Positions 1 through 9,663 of a DNA stretch of 64,000 nt are shown here, one piece after another. The number at the start of each line of letters is the position of its first letter. Within the stretch, counting starts at the first letter, position 1. The stretch is from Mycobacterium scrofulaceum (lineage in GTDB: Bacteria > Actinomycetota > Actinomycetes > Mycobacteriales > Mycobacteriaceae), in the NCBI RefSeq assembly GCF_002086735.1, contig NZ_MVIJ01000007.1, positions 1 to 64,000 on the forward strand, in the 5' to 3' direction. The notes beneath the pieces were generated by a model. The model searched no databases. It was not told where the DNA came from and saw only the letters and a list, made by a program, of their open reading frames with translations. A program made the translations under genes and the position numbers.

Positions 1-78
1 CAATCACCACCGCGGCCACACCGCACTCGGCGGCCAACCACCCGCCACCCGCGTACCTAACCTCTCAGGTCAGTACAG
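1..78. other. Window edge, no gene assigned
   Basis: These bases hold no supported gene. They might include the end of a plus-strand gene (the M. tuberculosis counterpart would be Rv3717), but too little is seen to tell. Confidence 0.3.
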
Positions 79-516
79 CTAGCCCTCCAGTTCCTTCTTC
101 AGGTTGGCCAGCACCTCGCCCTGAACCCGCTTCAGCCCCAACGGCGCAAAGGTTTTTTCGAAGAAGCCCTTGACGCCGCCGGCGCCGGTCCAGCTGGTCT
201 TCATGGTGACGCTGGAGCCGGGCCCGGCGGGCGCCACCGTCCAGTTGATGATCATCGACGAGTTCGCGTCCTTCTCGATGACCGAGTGGCCGGCGACGTC
301 CACGTCGACCTGCACGTCACGGACGCGGGACTTGGTGGCCTGCAACTTCCATCTGGCGACGGTGCCCGCCCCCCGGCCCCCCTGCACCACCTGGTACTCG
401 CTGTACTGGGCGGGCAGAATCTTCGGGCGCACGGTCTGATAGTCGGCGACGGCGGCCAGGGCGGCGGCCGGTTCCGCGTTGACCAAAATTGTGTTGGCAG
501 CACTCACCTGTCCCAA
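79..516 (-). CDS. SRPBCC-family protein (Rv3718c-like)
   Basis: A 145-residue protein with the alternating beta pattern of the START/polyketide-cyclase (SRPBCC) fold. It opens with a strand leading to an early alanine-rich helix and ends in a long amphipathic helix (roughly residues 118-143) that would close the hydrophobic pocket. The family binds small lipophilic ligands and has no fixed catalytic residue, so no substrate can be named. There is no signal peptide, so it should be cytosolic. It is divergent from the FAD oxidoreductase gene; the roughly 125 bases between them hold the promoters for both. Size and position match Rv3718c of M. tuberculosis. Confidence 0.85.
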   Translation of the reverse strand: MGQVSAANTILVNAEPAAALAAVADYQTVRPKILPAQYSEYQVVQGGRGAGTVARWKLQATKSRVRDVQVDVDVAGHSVIEKDANSSMIINWTVAPAGPGSSVTMKTSWTGAGGVKGFFEKTFAPLGLKRVQGEVLANLKKELEG

Positions 517-640
517 GACGAACTCCTGAAGCTATGCCGCCCGCGCGCGGGTGCACGGGCTGTGGTCGAAGACTAGGGTATATGTGGTGCCTGTCCCTGG
601 ATCTGCACTCTCGGCGCACAAGTCGGGCGTTGACCGGTTG

Positions 641-1975
641 ATGGCGAGCTATCGATCCATCCCCGCGACGTCCGTCGTCCGGCTCGCCAAACCGACGTCA
701 AACCTGTTCCGCGCCCGCACTAAACGCGACGCGCCCGGACTGGACACCACGGGGCTGACCGGTGTGCTCAGCGTCGATCCCGAGGCCAGGACCGCCGACG
801 TGGCCGGAATGTGCACCTACGAGGATCTGGTCGCCGCGACGTTGCCGTACGGCCTTTCGCCACTGGTGGTCCCGCAATTGAAGACCATCACCCTCGGCGG
901 TGCGGTCAGCGGCTTGGGCATCGAATCCGCGTCGTTCCGCAATGGCCTGCCGCACGAATCGGTGCTGGAGATGGACATCCTCACCGGCGCTGGCGATTTG
1001 CTCACCACGTCGCGCACCCAACACCCCGACCTTTTCCGTGCTTTCCCCAATTCCTATGGGACACTTGGCTATTCAACCCGGCTGCGGATCGAACTGGAGC
1101 CCGTCGCACCGTTTGTGGCGTTGCGGCACGTCCGGTTCCGCTCGTTACCCGCGCTGATCGCGGCGGCCGAACGCATCATCGACACCGGCGGGCAGGGCGG
1201 CACCCCGGTCGACTATCTCGACGGGGTGGTGTTCAGCGCCGACGAAAGCTACCTGTGCGTGGGCCGGCGAACCACCACTCCGGGACCGGTCAGCGACTAC
1301 ACCGGCAAGGACATCTACTACCAGTCGATCCGGCACGACTCCCCCGGCGTCGAGCCCACCAAGGACGACCGGCTGACCATCCACGACTACCTGTGGCGCT
1401 GGGACACCGACTGGTTCTGGTGCTCACGCGCCTTCGGTGTGCAGAACCCCCACCTGCGGCGCTGGTGGCCGCGCCGCTACCGACGCAGCAGCGTCTACTC
1501 GAAGCTCGTCGCCATGGACCAGCGCTTCGGCGTCGCCGACCGGATCGAGAAACGTCACGGCCGTCCCCCGCGCGAGCGGGTGGTCCAGGACGTCGAGGTG
1601 CCGGTGGAACGCACCTGCGAGTTCTTGGAGTGGTTTTTGGGCAACGTGCCCATCACCCCGATCTGGCTGTGCCCGCTGCGGCTGCGCGATCACGAGGGCT
1701 GGCCGCTGTATCCGATGCGCCCGGACCACACGTATGTCAATGTCGGCTTCTGGTCCTCGGTGCCGGCGGGCCCTGCGGAAGGGGAAACCAACCGGCGGAT
1801 CGAGGCGAAGGTCAGCGAGCTCGACGGGCACAAGTCGCTCTATTCCGACTCCTACTACGCCCGCGAGGAGTTCGATGAGTTGTACGGCGGCGAGGCCTAC
1901 AACACGGTCAAGAAAACCTACGATCCCGATTCCCGTCTCCTCGACCTCTACGCAAAGGCGGTACAACGGCGATGA
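641..1975 (+). CDS. FAD-binding oxidoreductase (Rv3719-like, TmsA/BfaA type)
   Basis: Flavoprotein of 444 residues with an FAD_binding_4 (PCMH-type) domain in its first 160 residues, including a glycine-rich TLGGAVSGLGIES stretch. The C-terminal half is rich in Trp and Tyr. Its stop overlaps the start of the methyltransferase gene by four bases, so the two are co-translated. Such pairs are known for 10-methyl fatty-acid (tuberculostearic acid) synthesis, where the methyltransferase makes a 10-methylene acid and the flavoprotein reduces it. A role in branched or cyclopropane lipid formation is therefore inferred. An in-frame ATG at 551 and GTGs near 584 would give longer forms. ATG 641 was chosen because the extra N-terminus is not domain-like, but this start is uncertain. 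Confidence 0.8.
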   Translation: MASYRSIPATSVVRLAKPTSNLFRARTKRDAPGLDTTGLTGVLSVDPEARTADVAGMCTYEDLVAATLPYGLSPLVVPQLKTITLGGAVSGLGIESASFRNGLPHESVLEMDILTGAGDLLTTSRTQHPDLFRAFPNSYGTLGYSTRLRIELEPVAPFVALRHVRFRSLPALIAAAERIIDTGGQGGTPVDYLDGVVFSADESYLCVGRRTTTPGPVSDYTGKDIYYQSIRHDSPGVEPTKDDRLTIHDYLWRWDTDWFWCSRAFGVQNPHLRRWWPRRYRRSSVYSKLVAMDQRFGVADRIEKRHGRPPRERVVQDVEVPVERTCEFLEWFLGNVPITPIWLCPLRLRDHEGWPLYPMRPDHTYVNVGFWSSVPAGPAEGETNRRIEAKVSELDGHKSLYSDSYYAREEFDELYGGEAYNTVKKTYDPDSRLLDLYAKAVQRR

Positions 1976-3291
1976 CTTCAATTCGGGAGACAAAAGAACC
2001 GCACCGCGCGACGGCCGGAAAGCTCAGCATGGCCGAGATCCTGGAAGTCTTCGCCGCGACCGGGCGGCACCCGCTGAAGTTCACCGCGTACGACGGCAGC
2101 TGCGCCGGCAGCAGGGACGCCGAACTGGGCCTGGACCTGCGGAACCCGCGCGGCGCCACCTATCTGGCCACCGCCCCCGGCGAACTGGGCCTGGCCCGCG
2201 CGTACGTGGCCGGCGACCTCGACCTGTACGGCGTCCACCCCGGTGACCCCTACCGGCTGCTCGCGACGCTGACCGACCGCGTCCAGTTCAAGCGGCCGCC
2301 GGCCCGGGTGCTCGCCAACGTGGTGCGGTCGATGGGGCTGGAGCGGCTCGTGCCGGTCGCCCCGCCGCCGCAGGAGACCCCGCCGCGGTGGCGGCGCATC
2401 GCCGACGGACTGATGCACACCAAGACGCGCGACGCCGAGGCCATCCACCATCACTACGACGTCTCCAACGCCTTCTATGAACGGGTGCTCGGCCCCTCGA
2501 TGACCTACACCTGCGCGGTGTATCCGGACGCGGACGCGACGCTGGAAGAGGCGCAGGAGAACAAGTACCGGCTGGTCTTCGAGAAGCTGCGGCTGCAGCA
2601 GGGCGACCGGCTGCTCGACGTGGGCTGCGGTTGGGGCGGCATGGCCCGCTACGCGGCGCGCCGCGGCGTGCGGGTGATCGGTGCCACCCTGTCGGCCGAG
2701 CAGGCGAAGTGGGCGCAACGCAGGATCGCGGACGAAGGGCTGACCGACCTCGCCGAGGTGAGGCATTCGGACTACCGCGACATCCGCGAGAGTGGGTTCG
2801 ACGCCGTGTCCTCGATCGGGTTGACCGAGCACATCGGGGTCAAGAACTACCCGGCCTACTTCGGTTTCCTCAAGTCGAGGCTGCGCATCGGCGGGCTGCT
2901 GCTCAACCACTGCATCACCCGGCACGACAACAAGTCCACCTCCTTCGCGGGCGGTTTCACCGACCGGTATGTCTTCCCGGACGGGGAGCTGACCGGCTCG
3001 GGCCGCATCATCAGCGAGGTCCAGGACGTCGGGTTCGAGGTGCTGCACGAGGAGAACTTCCGGCACCACTACGCGATGACGTTGCGGGACTGGTGTTGCA
3101 ACCTCGTCACGCATTGGGACGAAGCGGTCGACGAGGTCGGCCTGGCCACGGCCAAGGTGTGGGGCCTCTACATGGCGGCCTCGCGGGTGGCCTTCGAGCA
3201 GAACAACCTGCAGCTGCACCACGTGCTGGCGGCCAACGTGGACGCCCGCGGCGCCGACCACCTGCCGTTGCGACCCTGGTGGACGCCCTAA
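1972..3291 (+). CDS. Cyclopropane-fatty-acid synthase family methyltransferase (Rv3720-like)
   Basis: 439-residue SAM-dependent methyltransferase of the cyclopropane/mycolic acid synthase superfamily. The SAM-binding loop LLDVGCGWGGM lies at about 213-223. Just upstream is the family block with HHYDVSNAFYE and MTYTCAVY, and downstream LTEHIGVKNY. The N-terminal 130 residues form the extra domain of CfaA-type enzymes rather than of the shorter mycolic acid synthases. The likely reaction is methylene transfer to the double bond of a phospholipid-bound acyl chain. It overlaps the flavoprotein gene by ATGA, which suggests the TmsB/BfaB-type role of making a 10-methylene intermediate; plain cyclopropanation is the alternative. 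It ends four bases before the convergent dnaX stop. Confidence 0.85.
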   Translation: MTSIRETKEPHRATAGKLSMAEILEVFAATGRHPLKFTAYDGSCAGSRDAELGLDLRNPRGATYLATAPGELGLARAYVAGDLDLYGVHPGDPYRLLATLTDRVQFKRPPARVLANVVRSMGLERLVPVAPPPQETPPRWRRIADGLMHTKTRDAEAIHHHYDVSNAFYERVLGPSMTYTCAVYPDADATLEEAQENKYRLVFEKLRLQQGDRLLDVGCGWGGMARYAARRGVRVIGATLSAEQAKWAQRRIADEGLTDLAEVRHSDYRDIRESGFDAVSSIGLTEHIGVKNYPAYFGFLKSRLRIGGLLLNHCITRHDNKSTSFAGGFTDRYVFPDGELTGSGRIISEVQDVGFEVLHEENFRHHYAMTLRDWCCNLVTHWDEAVDEVGLATAKVWGLYMAASRVAFEQNNLQLHHVLAANVDARGADHLPLRPWWTP

Positions 3292-3295
3292 CGGT

Positions 3296-5110
3296 TTAAG
3301 CGTTGTCGATCCGGCGCGCCCCAAGCTCGTTCTGCAGCAGCTCGAGCGCGACCTCCTCGGGATCGCGGCGCGGCCCCGACGACTCCGTGCGCCCGGCTTC
3401 GGCCAGCATGTGTTCCTCTTCGTCGCGCTGAGCCGCGTCGGGCGCGGGCTCTGACGTTCGCGGCGCCGGCGGTGCGGCCTCGACGGGCGCGGCGGCGCCC
3501 ACCTCACAGCGCACCCGCCAGTTGACGCCCAGCGCGTCCTTGAGCGCTTCGGCGATCACGTCGGCGTTGCGCTGTTCACACAGCCGCTTGGCCAGCGGCG
3601 CCGACGAATGGGTCAGCACCAACGTGTTCTCCTCGAGAGCGCGGACGGTGGCACCCGCCAGCATCACCTCGGTGGTGCGGCTGCGCTGGCGCACCTTGTC
3701 GCGCACGGTCGGCCACATGGATCGCACGGCGGCCGCGTTGAGCTCGCCGGTCGCGGCGGCGGCCGGTTCGGGGGCCGGTTCGGGCACCGGCGGCGCCGGG
3801 GCCGGTTCGGGGACGGCCTCCGGCTTGGGGACGGGTGGAGCCGACCTCGGCGGGGCGGCCTCCTTCGGCGGGGTTGCCGCCCGGCTGGGCCGCACGGGCG
3901 GGGCCGCCGCCGGTCGCGGCGGGGGCCCGGCGGCCGCCTCGGAGGCGGGGATCGACATCTCCAGCCGGGTCTCGATCCGCTCGACGCGCTGCAGCAGCGC
4001 CGACTCGGTGTCGCTGGCAGAGGGCAACAGCAGCCGCGCGCAGACGACTTCGAGCAGCAGCCGTGGGGCGGTCGCGCCGCGCATCTCGCCCAGCCCCGCC
4101 TGCACCACCTCGGCGTGGCGGGTCAGGGTGGCCGACCCGAGCCGGGCGGCCTGGTCGCGCATCCGGTCGAGCACGTCCTCCGGGGCGTCCACCACGCCGC
4201 GGCTGACCGCGTCCGGGACGGCCTGCAGGACGATGAGGTCGCGGAACCGCTCCAGCAGGTCGGTGGCGAAGCGCCGGGGATCGTGGCCGGCGTCGATCAC
4301 CGACTCCACCGCGCCGAACAGCGCCGCCGCGTCCGCGGCGGCCAGGGCGTCCACCGCGTCGTCGATCAGCGCGACGTCGGTGGCGCCCAGCAGCCCGAGC
4401 GCCCGCGGGTAGGTGACGTGGGCGCCTTCGGCGCCCGCCAGCAGCTGGTCGAGCACCGACAGGGTGTCGCGCGGGGAGCCGCCGCCGGCGCGGATCACCA
4501 GCGGGAACACCGCGTCGTCGACGACGACGTCCTCCTGCTCGCAGATCCGCCCGATCAGCGCCCGCATGGTCTTCGGCGGCAACAGCCGGAAGGGGTAGTG
4601 GTGGGTGCGCGACCGGATCGTCGGCAGCACCTTCTCCGGCTCGGTGGTGGCGAAGATGAAGATGAGGTGCTCGGGTGGCTCCTCGACGATCTTGAGCAGC
4701 GCGTTGAACCCCGCGGTGGTCACCATGTGCGCCTCGTCGATGATGAACACCCGGTAGCGCGACTGCGCCGGCGCGTAGAACGCGCGGTCGCGCAGCTCGC
4801 GGGTGTCGTCCACGCCGCCGTGGCTGGCGGCGTCCAGCTCCACCACGTCGATGCTGCCCGGGGCGTTCGGGGCCAGCGCCGTGCACGACTCGCAGACCCC
4901 GCACGGATTGGCCGTCGGCCCCTGGACGCAGTTCAGCGACCGGGCCAGGATGCGCGCCGACGACGTCTTCCCGCAGCCGCGCGGGCCGGAGAACAGGTAG
5001 GCGTGGTTGATCCGGCCGGCCTCCAGGGCGATCGACAGCGGTTCAGTGACGTGCTCCTGCCCCACCACCTCGGCGAAGGTTGCCGGTCGGTACTTGCGGT
5101 AGAGGGCCAC
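3296..5110 (-). CDS. dnaX: DNA polymerase III subunit gamma/tau
   Basis: Clamp-loader ATPase that opens and places the beta clamp at the replication fork. Starting at GTG 5110 it has 604 residues beginning VALYRKYRPATF, the usual family start; the open frame runs 15 codons further up but those are not family-like. Visible are Walker A GPRGCGKT (about 42-49), the four zinc-binding cysteines at 62, 71, 74 and 77, Walker B VFIIDEAH (122-129) and the sensor-1 region TTEPEKVLPTIRSR. Residues of about 390-460 form a Pro/Ala linker before the C-terminal tau domain. It is separated from upstream aspT by an inverted repeat. I did not identify a programmed frameshift site for a short gamma form. Confidence 0.97.
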   Translation of the reverse strand: MALYRKYRPATFAEVVGQEHVTEPLSIALEAGRINHAYLFSGPRGCGKTSSARILARSLNCVQGPTANPCGVCESCTALAPNAPGSIDVVELDAASHGGVDDTRELRDRAFYAPAQSRYRVFIIDEAHMVTTAGFNALLKIVEEPPEHLIFIFATTEPEKVLPTIRSRTHHYPFRLLPPKTMRALIGRICEQEDVVVDDAVFPLVIRAGGGSPRDTLSVLDQLLAGAEGAHVTYPRALGLLGATDVALIDDAVDALAAADAAALFGAVESVIDAGHDPRRFATDLLERFRDLIVLQAVPDAVSRGVVDAPEDVLDRMRDQAARLGSATLTRHAEVVQAGLGEMRGATAPRLLLEVVCARLLLPSASDTESALLQRVERIETRLEMSIPASEAAAGPPPRPAAAPPVRPSRAATPPKEAAPPRSAPPVPKPEAVPEPAPAPPVPEPAPEPAAAATGELNAAAVRSMWPTVRDKVRQRSRTTEVMLAGATVRALEENTLVLTHSSAPLAKRLCEQRNADVIAEALKDALGVNWRVRCEVGAAAPVEAAPPAPRTSEPAPDAAQRDEEEHMLAEAGRTESSGPRRDPEEVALELLQNELGARRIDNA

Positions 5111-5152
5111 GGTCAGCAGGCTACCGAGACACGGTGACTGGCGCCCGTGGGG

Positions 5153-6647
<1,495 letters not shown>

Positions 6648-6660
6648 TGATCGGACATAG

Positions 6661-6748
6661 GGGACCCCGCGCACCCGACAGAGCCCATTGACCCTTGCTG
6701 CCTTCCGGCCCTGGGGGAGTTCACAGGATAGACGCCGCGCGGGGTCCA
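6661..6748 (-). ncRNA. ffs: 4.5S signal recognition particle RNA
   Basis: On the minus strand the conserved SRP helix-8 core reads CAGGGCCGGAAGGCAGCA, with a GGAA tetraloop. It is enclosed by complementary ends: GGACCCCGCGC at the 5' end (6747-6737) pairs with GCGCGGGGTCC at the 3' end (6672-6662). The length of about 88 bases fits a short bacterial SRP RNA that binds Ffh. The position between aspT and tRNA-Ser matches M. tuberculosis. Exact ends are estimated from the terminal stem. Confidence 0.93.
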
Positions 6749-6826
6749 CGGCGAGTCTAATACCCGGCCCGCAGTAACCGGCGGCGGCCGTCTCGAGAGC
6801 GGAACGGCCTCGGTTACCATGGCCAC

Positions 6827-6912
6827 GGAGGATTCGCCTAGTGGCCTATGGCGCTCGCCTGGAACGCGGGTTGGGTTAACAGCCCTCGCGGGTTCAAATC
6901 CCGCATCCTCCG
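6827..6912 (+). tRNA. tRNA-Ser(GGA)
   Basis: Complete class II tRNA. The acceptor stem GGAGGAT (6827-6833) pairs with ATCCTCC (6905-6911), followed by discriminator G. The anticodon stem CTCGC/GCGGG encloses loop CTGGAAC, giving anticodon GGA. A long variable arm precedes the T-arm GCGGGTTCAAATCCCGC. CCA is not encoded. It reads UCC/UCU serine codons and lies upstream of lucA. Confidence 0.96.
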
Positions 6913-7004
6913 CAATTGGTCCGCCATGCGGACGCGCACGAATTGGTCTCGATTCGGGTTGGCCGCCTTTAGGCTGGCGTGAACTCACCAGCACGAGGAG
7001 GGGT

Positions 7005-7808
7005 ATGGGGCGCAAGATCGCCGTGCCGTGGCACCTGCTGTTCTCCTTCGCCGCCGGCGCCCTTTACTTCTTCTTCGTTCTGCCCCGCTGGCCGGAGCTG
7101 ATGGGTGACACGACGCATACGTTGGGGACGGGGCTGCGGATCGCGACGGGCGCGCTGTTCGGCCTCGCCGCGCTGCCCGTGGTGTTCAACCTGTCGCGGG
7201 TGCGCAAGCCGGAGCTGGGAACGCCGCAGCTGGCCCTCAACCTGCGGGTCGCCTCGATCGTGTGCCACGTGCTGACGGGCGTGCTCATCATCGGCACGGC
7301 GATCGGCGAGATCTGGCTGAGTTTGGACGCGGCCGGGCCGTATCTGTTCGCCATCTACGGCGCGGCGGCCGCGATCGCGGTGCTCGGGTTCTTCGCGTTC
7401 TACCTGTCGTTCGTCGCCGAGTTGCCGCCGCCCCCGCCGAAACCGATCAAGGAGAAGAAGCCGAAGAAGCCTCGGTTGCGCCGCAAGAAGGGCGAGGAGG
7501 CCGCCGACGAGTCGGAGGCCGAGGACACCGAGGACACCGAGGCCGAAGACACCGAGGCCGAAGACACCGGGGAAGCCGCCGAGACGGCGGAATCGGAGCA
7601 GCCCGAGACCGTCACGGCCGAGGCCCCCGAAGCTACCGAGGAGCGCCCGGCGGAAGAGACCGCGGAGACCGGCGAGGAAACCGAGCGCGCGGAAGCGGCC
7701 CAGGCCAGGCTGCGCAACCGTCGCCCGACGGGCAAGGGGTCGCACCGGATGCGGCGCCGGCGCACCAGGGGCGGTGTCGCCGTCGACGAAGCCGTCGACG
7801 AGGACTGA
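7005..7808 (+). CDS. lucA: Lipid uptake coordinator LucA (Rv3723-like)
   Basis: 267-residue membrane protein. LucA is known to stabilise the Mce1 and Mce4 transporters and so coordinate fatty-acid and cholesterol import. Four hydrophobic segments are seen at about 9-28, 43-63, 82-105 and 113-137. A Pro-run and a Lys/Arg cluster (141-163) follow. The cytosolic tail is acidic, with repeated EDTEDTEAEDTEAEDT, then an Arg-rich stretch and an acidic end. ATG 7005 is preceded by a strong GAGGAGG site; longer frames upstream run into the tRNA and are rejected. Position after ffs and tRNA-Ser matches M. tuberculosis. Confidence 0.88.
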   Translation: MGRKIAVPWHLLFSFAAGALYFFFVLPRWPELMGDTTHTLGTGLRIATGALFGLAALPVVFNLSRVRKPELGTPQLALNLRVASIVCHVLTGVLIIGTAIGEIWLSLDAAGPYLFAIYGAAAAIAVLGFFAFYLSFVAELPPPPPKPIKEKKPKKPRLRRKKGEEAADESEAEDTEDTEAEDTEAEDTGEAAETAESEQPETVTAEAPEATEERPAEETAETGEETERAEAAQARLRNRRPTGKGSHRMRRRRTRGGVAVDEAVDED

Positions 7809-8552
7809 TCAGTCGCGCCGCCGCAGGCGCTCCACGTAGGCGGCGATGCGCCGCAGTGTCTCGTCCGCGCCCCACATCCGGCGTACCTCGTCGTCGACGG
7901 CGCCGCCGTCGCGGATCCGCGCCAGCGTCGGGGCCCGCAGCTGCGTCTTGGTCTGGCGATAGGCGTCGGCGGGAATGCCGTCGAGGTCCGACGCCTCCGC
8001 CACGGCGGCCTCGAGGAGATCGTCGGCCACCACCCGGTGGGCGAGCCCGCGGGCCACGGCCTCGGATCCGCGATAGCTGCGCCCGCCCAGCAGCACTTCC
8101 TCGGCGTGGTCCCCGCAGGCGTAGCGCATGACCTCCAGGGCGGCGACCGGGAACGGCACCCCGACCCGCACCTCGGCCGCCCCGATCTGCGCCTCGGGGC
8201 CGATGAGGCGGCGGTCGCACGCGCAGGCGAGCACGCAGCCCCCGGCGATCGCGGCCCCGTTGACCGCGGCGACGGTCGGGCCCGGATAGGAGAACATCGC
8301 CTCGAACGCCGCCGCTAGCGCCGGGACCAGCCGATCGGTGTAGCCAGCGCCGCCCTCGACAACGCGGTTCAGGTCGACCCCGGCGCTGAACGCCCGGCCG
8401 GCCCCGGTGACGACGAGCGCGCCGGCGCCCGCACGCCCGAGGTCGCGAACCGCCAGGGTCAGCTCGTCGAGCAGCTCGACGTCCTGGGCGTTGACGGGGC
8501 CCGACGACATGGTCAGCACCTGCACGGTTCCCGCGGTCTTGATGTCGATCAT
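7809..8552 (-). CDS. Enoyl-CoA hydratase/isomerase family protein
   Basis: Crotonase-fold protein of 247 residues. The oxyanion-hole segments GRAFSAGVDL (about 52-61) and VNGAAIAGGCVLA (about 97-109) are both present, and a Glu is retained in AAEVRVGVPFP where hydratases carry a catalytic Glu. It probably acts on an acyl-CoA in beta-oxidation or a side pathway; the substrate is unknown. ATG 8552 was chosen because residues upstream of it in the open frame overlap the neighbouring gene. It follows the ParB-like gene after 14 bases, so the two probably form one transcript. Confidence 0.85.
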   Translation of the reverse strand: MIDIKTAGTVQVLTMSSGPVNAQDVELLDELTLAVRDLGRAGAGALVVTGAGRAFSAGVDLNRVVEGGAGYTDRLVPALAAAFEAMFSYPGPTVAAVNGAAIAGGCVLACACDRRLIGPEAQIGAAEVRVGVPFPVAALEVMRYACGDHAEEVLLGGRSYRGSEAVARGLAHRVVADDLLEAAVAEASDLDGIPADAYRQTKTQLRAPTLARIRDGGAVDDEVRRMWGADETLRRIAAYVERLRRRD

Positions 8553-8566
8553 GGCCACTTCCTCGG

Positions 8567-8947
8567 TCAGCGGTTCACGGCCGCGATGACGACCGGGATG
8601 TCGGTGTTCTCGTCGGTGTGATAGCTCGCGCACACGCGGTGGTACCCGTCGGCGATCTGCAACGGGACACCGGCCGCGAAGTCGCCGCGCACCAGCAGGA
8701 TGGGCGACAGCGGTTGGCCCTTCTCGATTTTGGTGAGGTCCGCCGCGACGTGCGGATTGTCGGGCGGCAACAGCCCGAGCCGGGCCGCGCGCAGGATGTC
8801 CTTGGCCTTGCGGTGCGTGACGGTGCCGGCCTTCAGCTTCTTGATCACCTTTTTCACGGTCGCCGGGTCCGCGAGCATGGTCAGGTAGTCCGCGGCCGCC
8901 GGAAAGTCATGTGCCTCAGGCTGTTCCAGCCACTTCACGCTCAGCAT
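8567..8947 (-). CDS. ParB/sulfiredoxin-fold hypothetical protein
   Basis: 126-residue protein with a compact ParB-like core. The segment KIEKGQPLSPILLV is followed by IADGYHRVCASYH (about 98-110), in which D100, H103 and R104 match the D-G-x-H-R signature of the ParB N-terminal/sulfiredoxin fold. There is no partitioning HTH domain, so a chromosome-segregation role is unlikely. Such single-domain proteins may bind nucleotides. The first 60 residues are helical and Lys-rich. It lies just upstream of the enoyl-CoA hydratase gene. Function unknown. Confidence 0.65.
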   Translation of the reverse strand: MLSVKWLEQPEAHDFPAAADYLTMLADPATVKKVIKKLKAGTVTHRKAKDILRAARLGLLPPDNPHVAADLTKIEKGQPLSPILLVRGDFAAGVPLQIADGYHRVCASYHTDENTDIPVVIAAVNR

Positions 8948-9088
8948 CGCGGGCTCCCTTCGTCAGCGCCGACGCGTCGCAGCCTACCGGCTCGACACCC
9001 CGAACCTTGGGATCGGTAGCCAGGCGGGCGGTCTCTACTTGCGCCATGGCGAAGCCACCGGGGCGACGCACGAAGGAAGGAACCGCAA

Positions 9089-9568
9089 GTGAAACGTCTT
9101 CTCGTGGCAGCGATTGGGACACTGGGCGCCGCGTCGGTGCTGGTGGGATGCTCCAGCGGCGGCCACACGGCCGGCCCGGCGTCCAGCACGGCACCCAGCG
9201 TCGCCCACGGCGGCGGGGCGCAGGTCAAGGTTGGCGGCGCCGACCTGGCGGGCCTGGACCCGGCCTCGGTGACCTGCGTCAAGACCGGCGGCAAGATCAA
9301 CATCGGCAGTGGGTCCGCCGGCGGCCGGCAGGCGCTCGCCGTCGTGATGACCGATGAGGCCACCCCGAAGGTCGAGTCGCTGGCCATGGTCGTCGACGGC
9401 AACGCCCTGTCCGTCAGCAACAACATGGGCGCGAAAGTCGGGTCGGCCGACGTCGCGGTGGACGGCAAGACCTACACGATCACGGGGCAGGCGCAGGGCG
9501 CCGACCTGAAGAACCCGATGGCCGGGATGATCACCAAGGACTTCAACATCAAGGTGACCTGCGGCTGA
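9089..9568 (+). CDS. LpqH (19-kDa antigen)-family lipoprotein
   Basis: Exported lipoprotein of 159 residues, the same length as LpqH. It has a signal peptide ending in lipobox LVGC with the acylated Cys at 21, then a Ser/Ala/Gly/His linker and a beta-rich domain from about residue 46. Cys63 and Cys158 (VTC and VTCG) fit the disulfide pair of the family. The end NPMAGMITKDFNIKVTC resembles the LpqH C-terminus. LpqH proteins are surface antigens and TLR2 ligands. True lpqH should lie beyond Rv3762c, so this is a paralogue placed elsewhere. RBS-like GAAGGAAGG precedes the start. Confidence 0.82.
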   Translation: MKRLLVAAIGTLGAASVLVGCSSGGHTAGPASSTAPSVAHGGGAQVKVGGADLAGLDPASVTCVKTGGKINIGSGSAGGRQALAVVMTDEATPKVESLAMVVDGNALSVSNNMGAKVGSADVAVDGKTYTITGQAQGADLKNPMAGMITKDFNIKVTCG

Positions 9569-9663
9569 TCGGTTGCGGACGGGCGGCGGACGTGGCTGGA
9601 TCACGCGTCCGCCGCTCGCCGCTTTCCCCGCCCGCGCGGCACCCCCGGACTTATGATGCAGCC

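Noticed and set aside
3522..5137. Long open frames opposite dnaX
   Set aside because: They are Gly/Arg/Ala-rich shadows caused by high GC3 of dnaX; no RBS or family motif.
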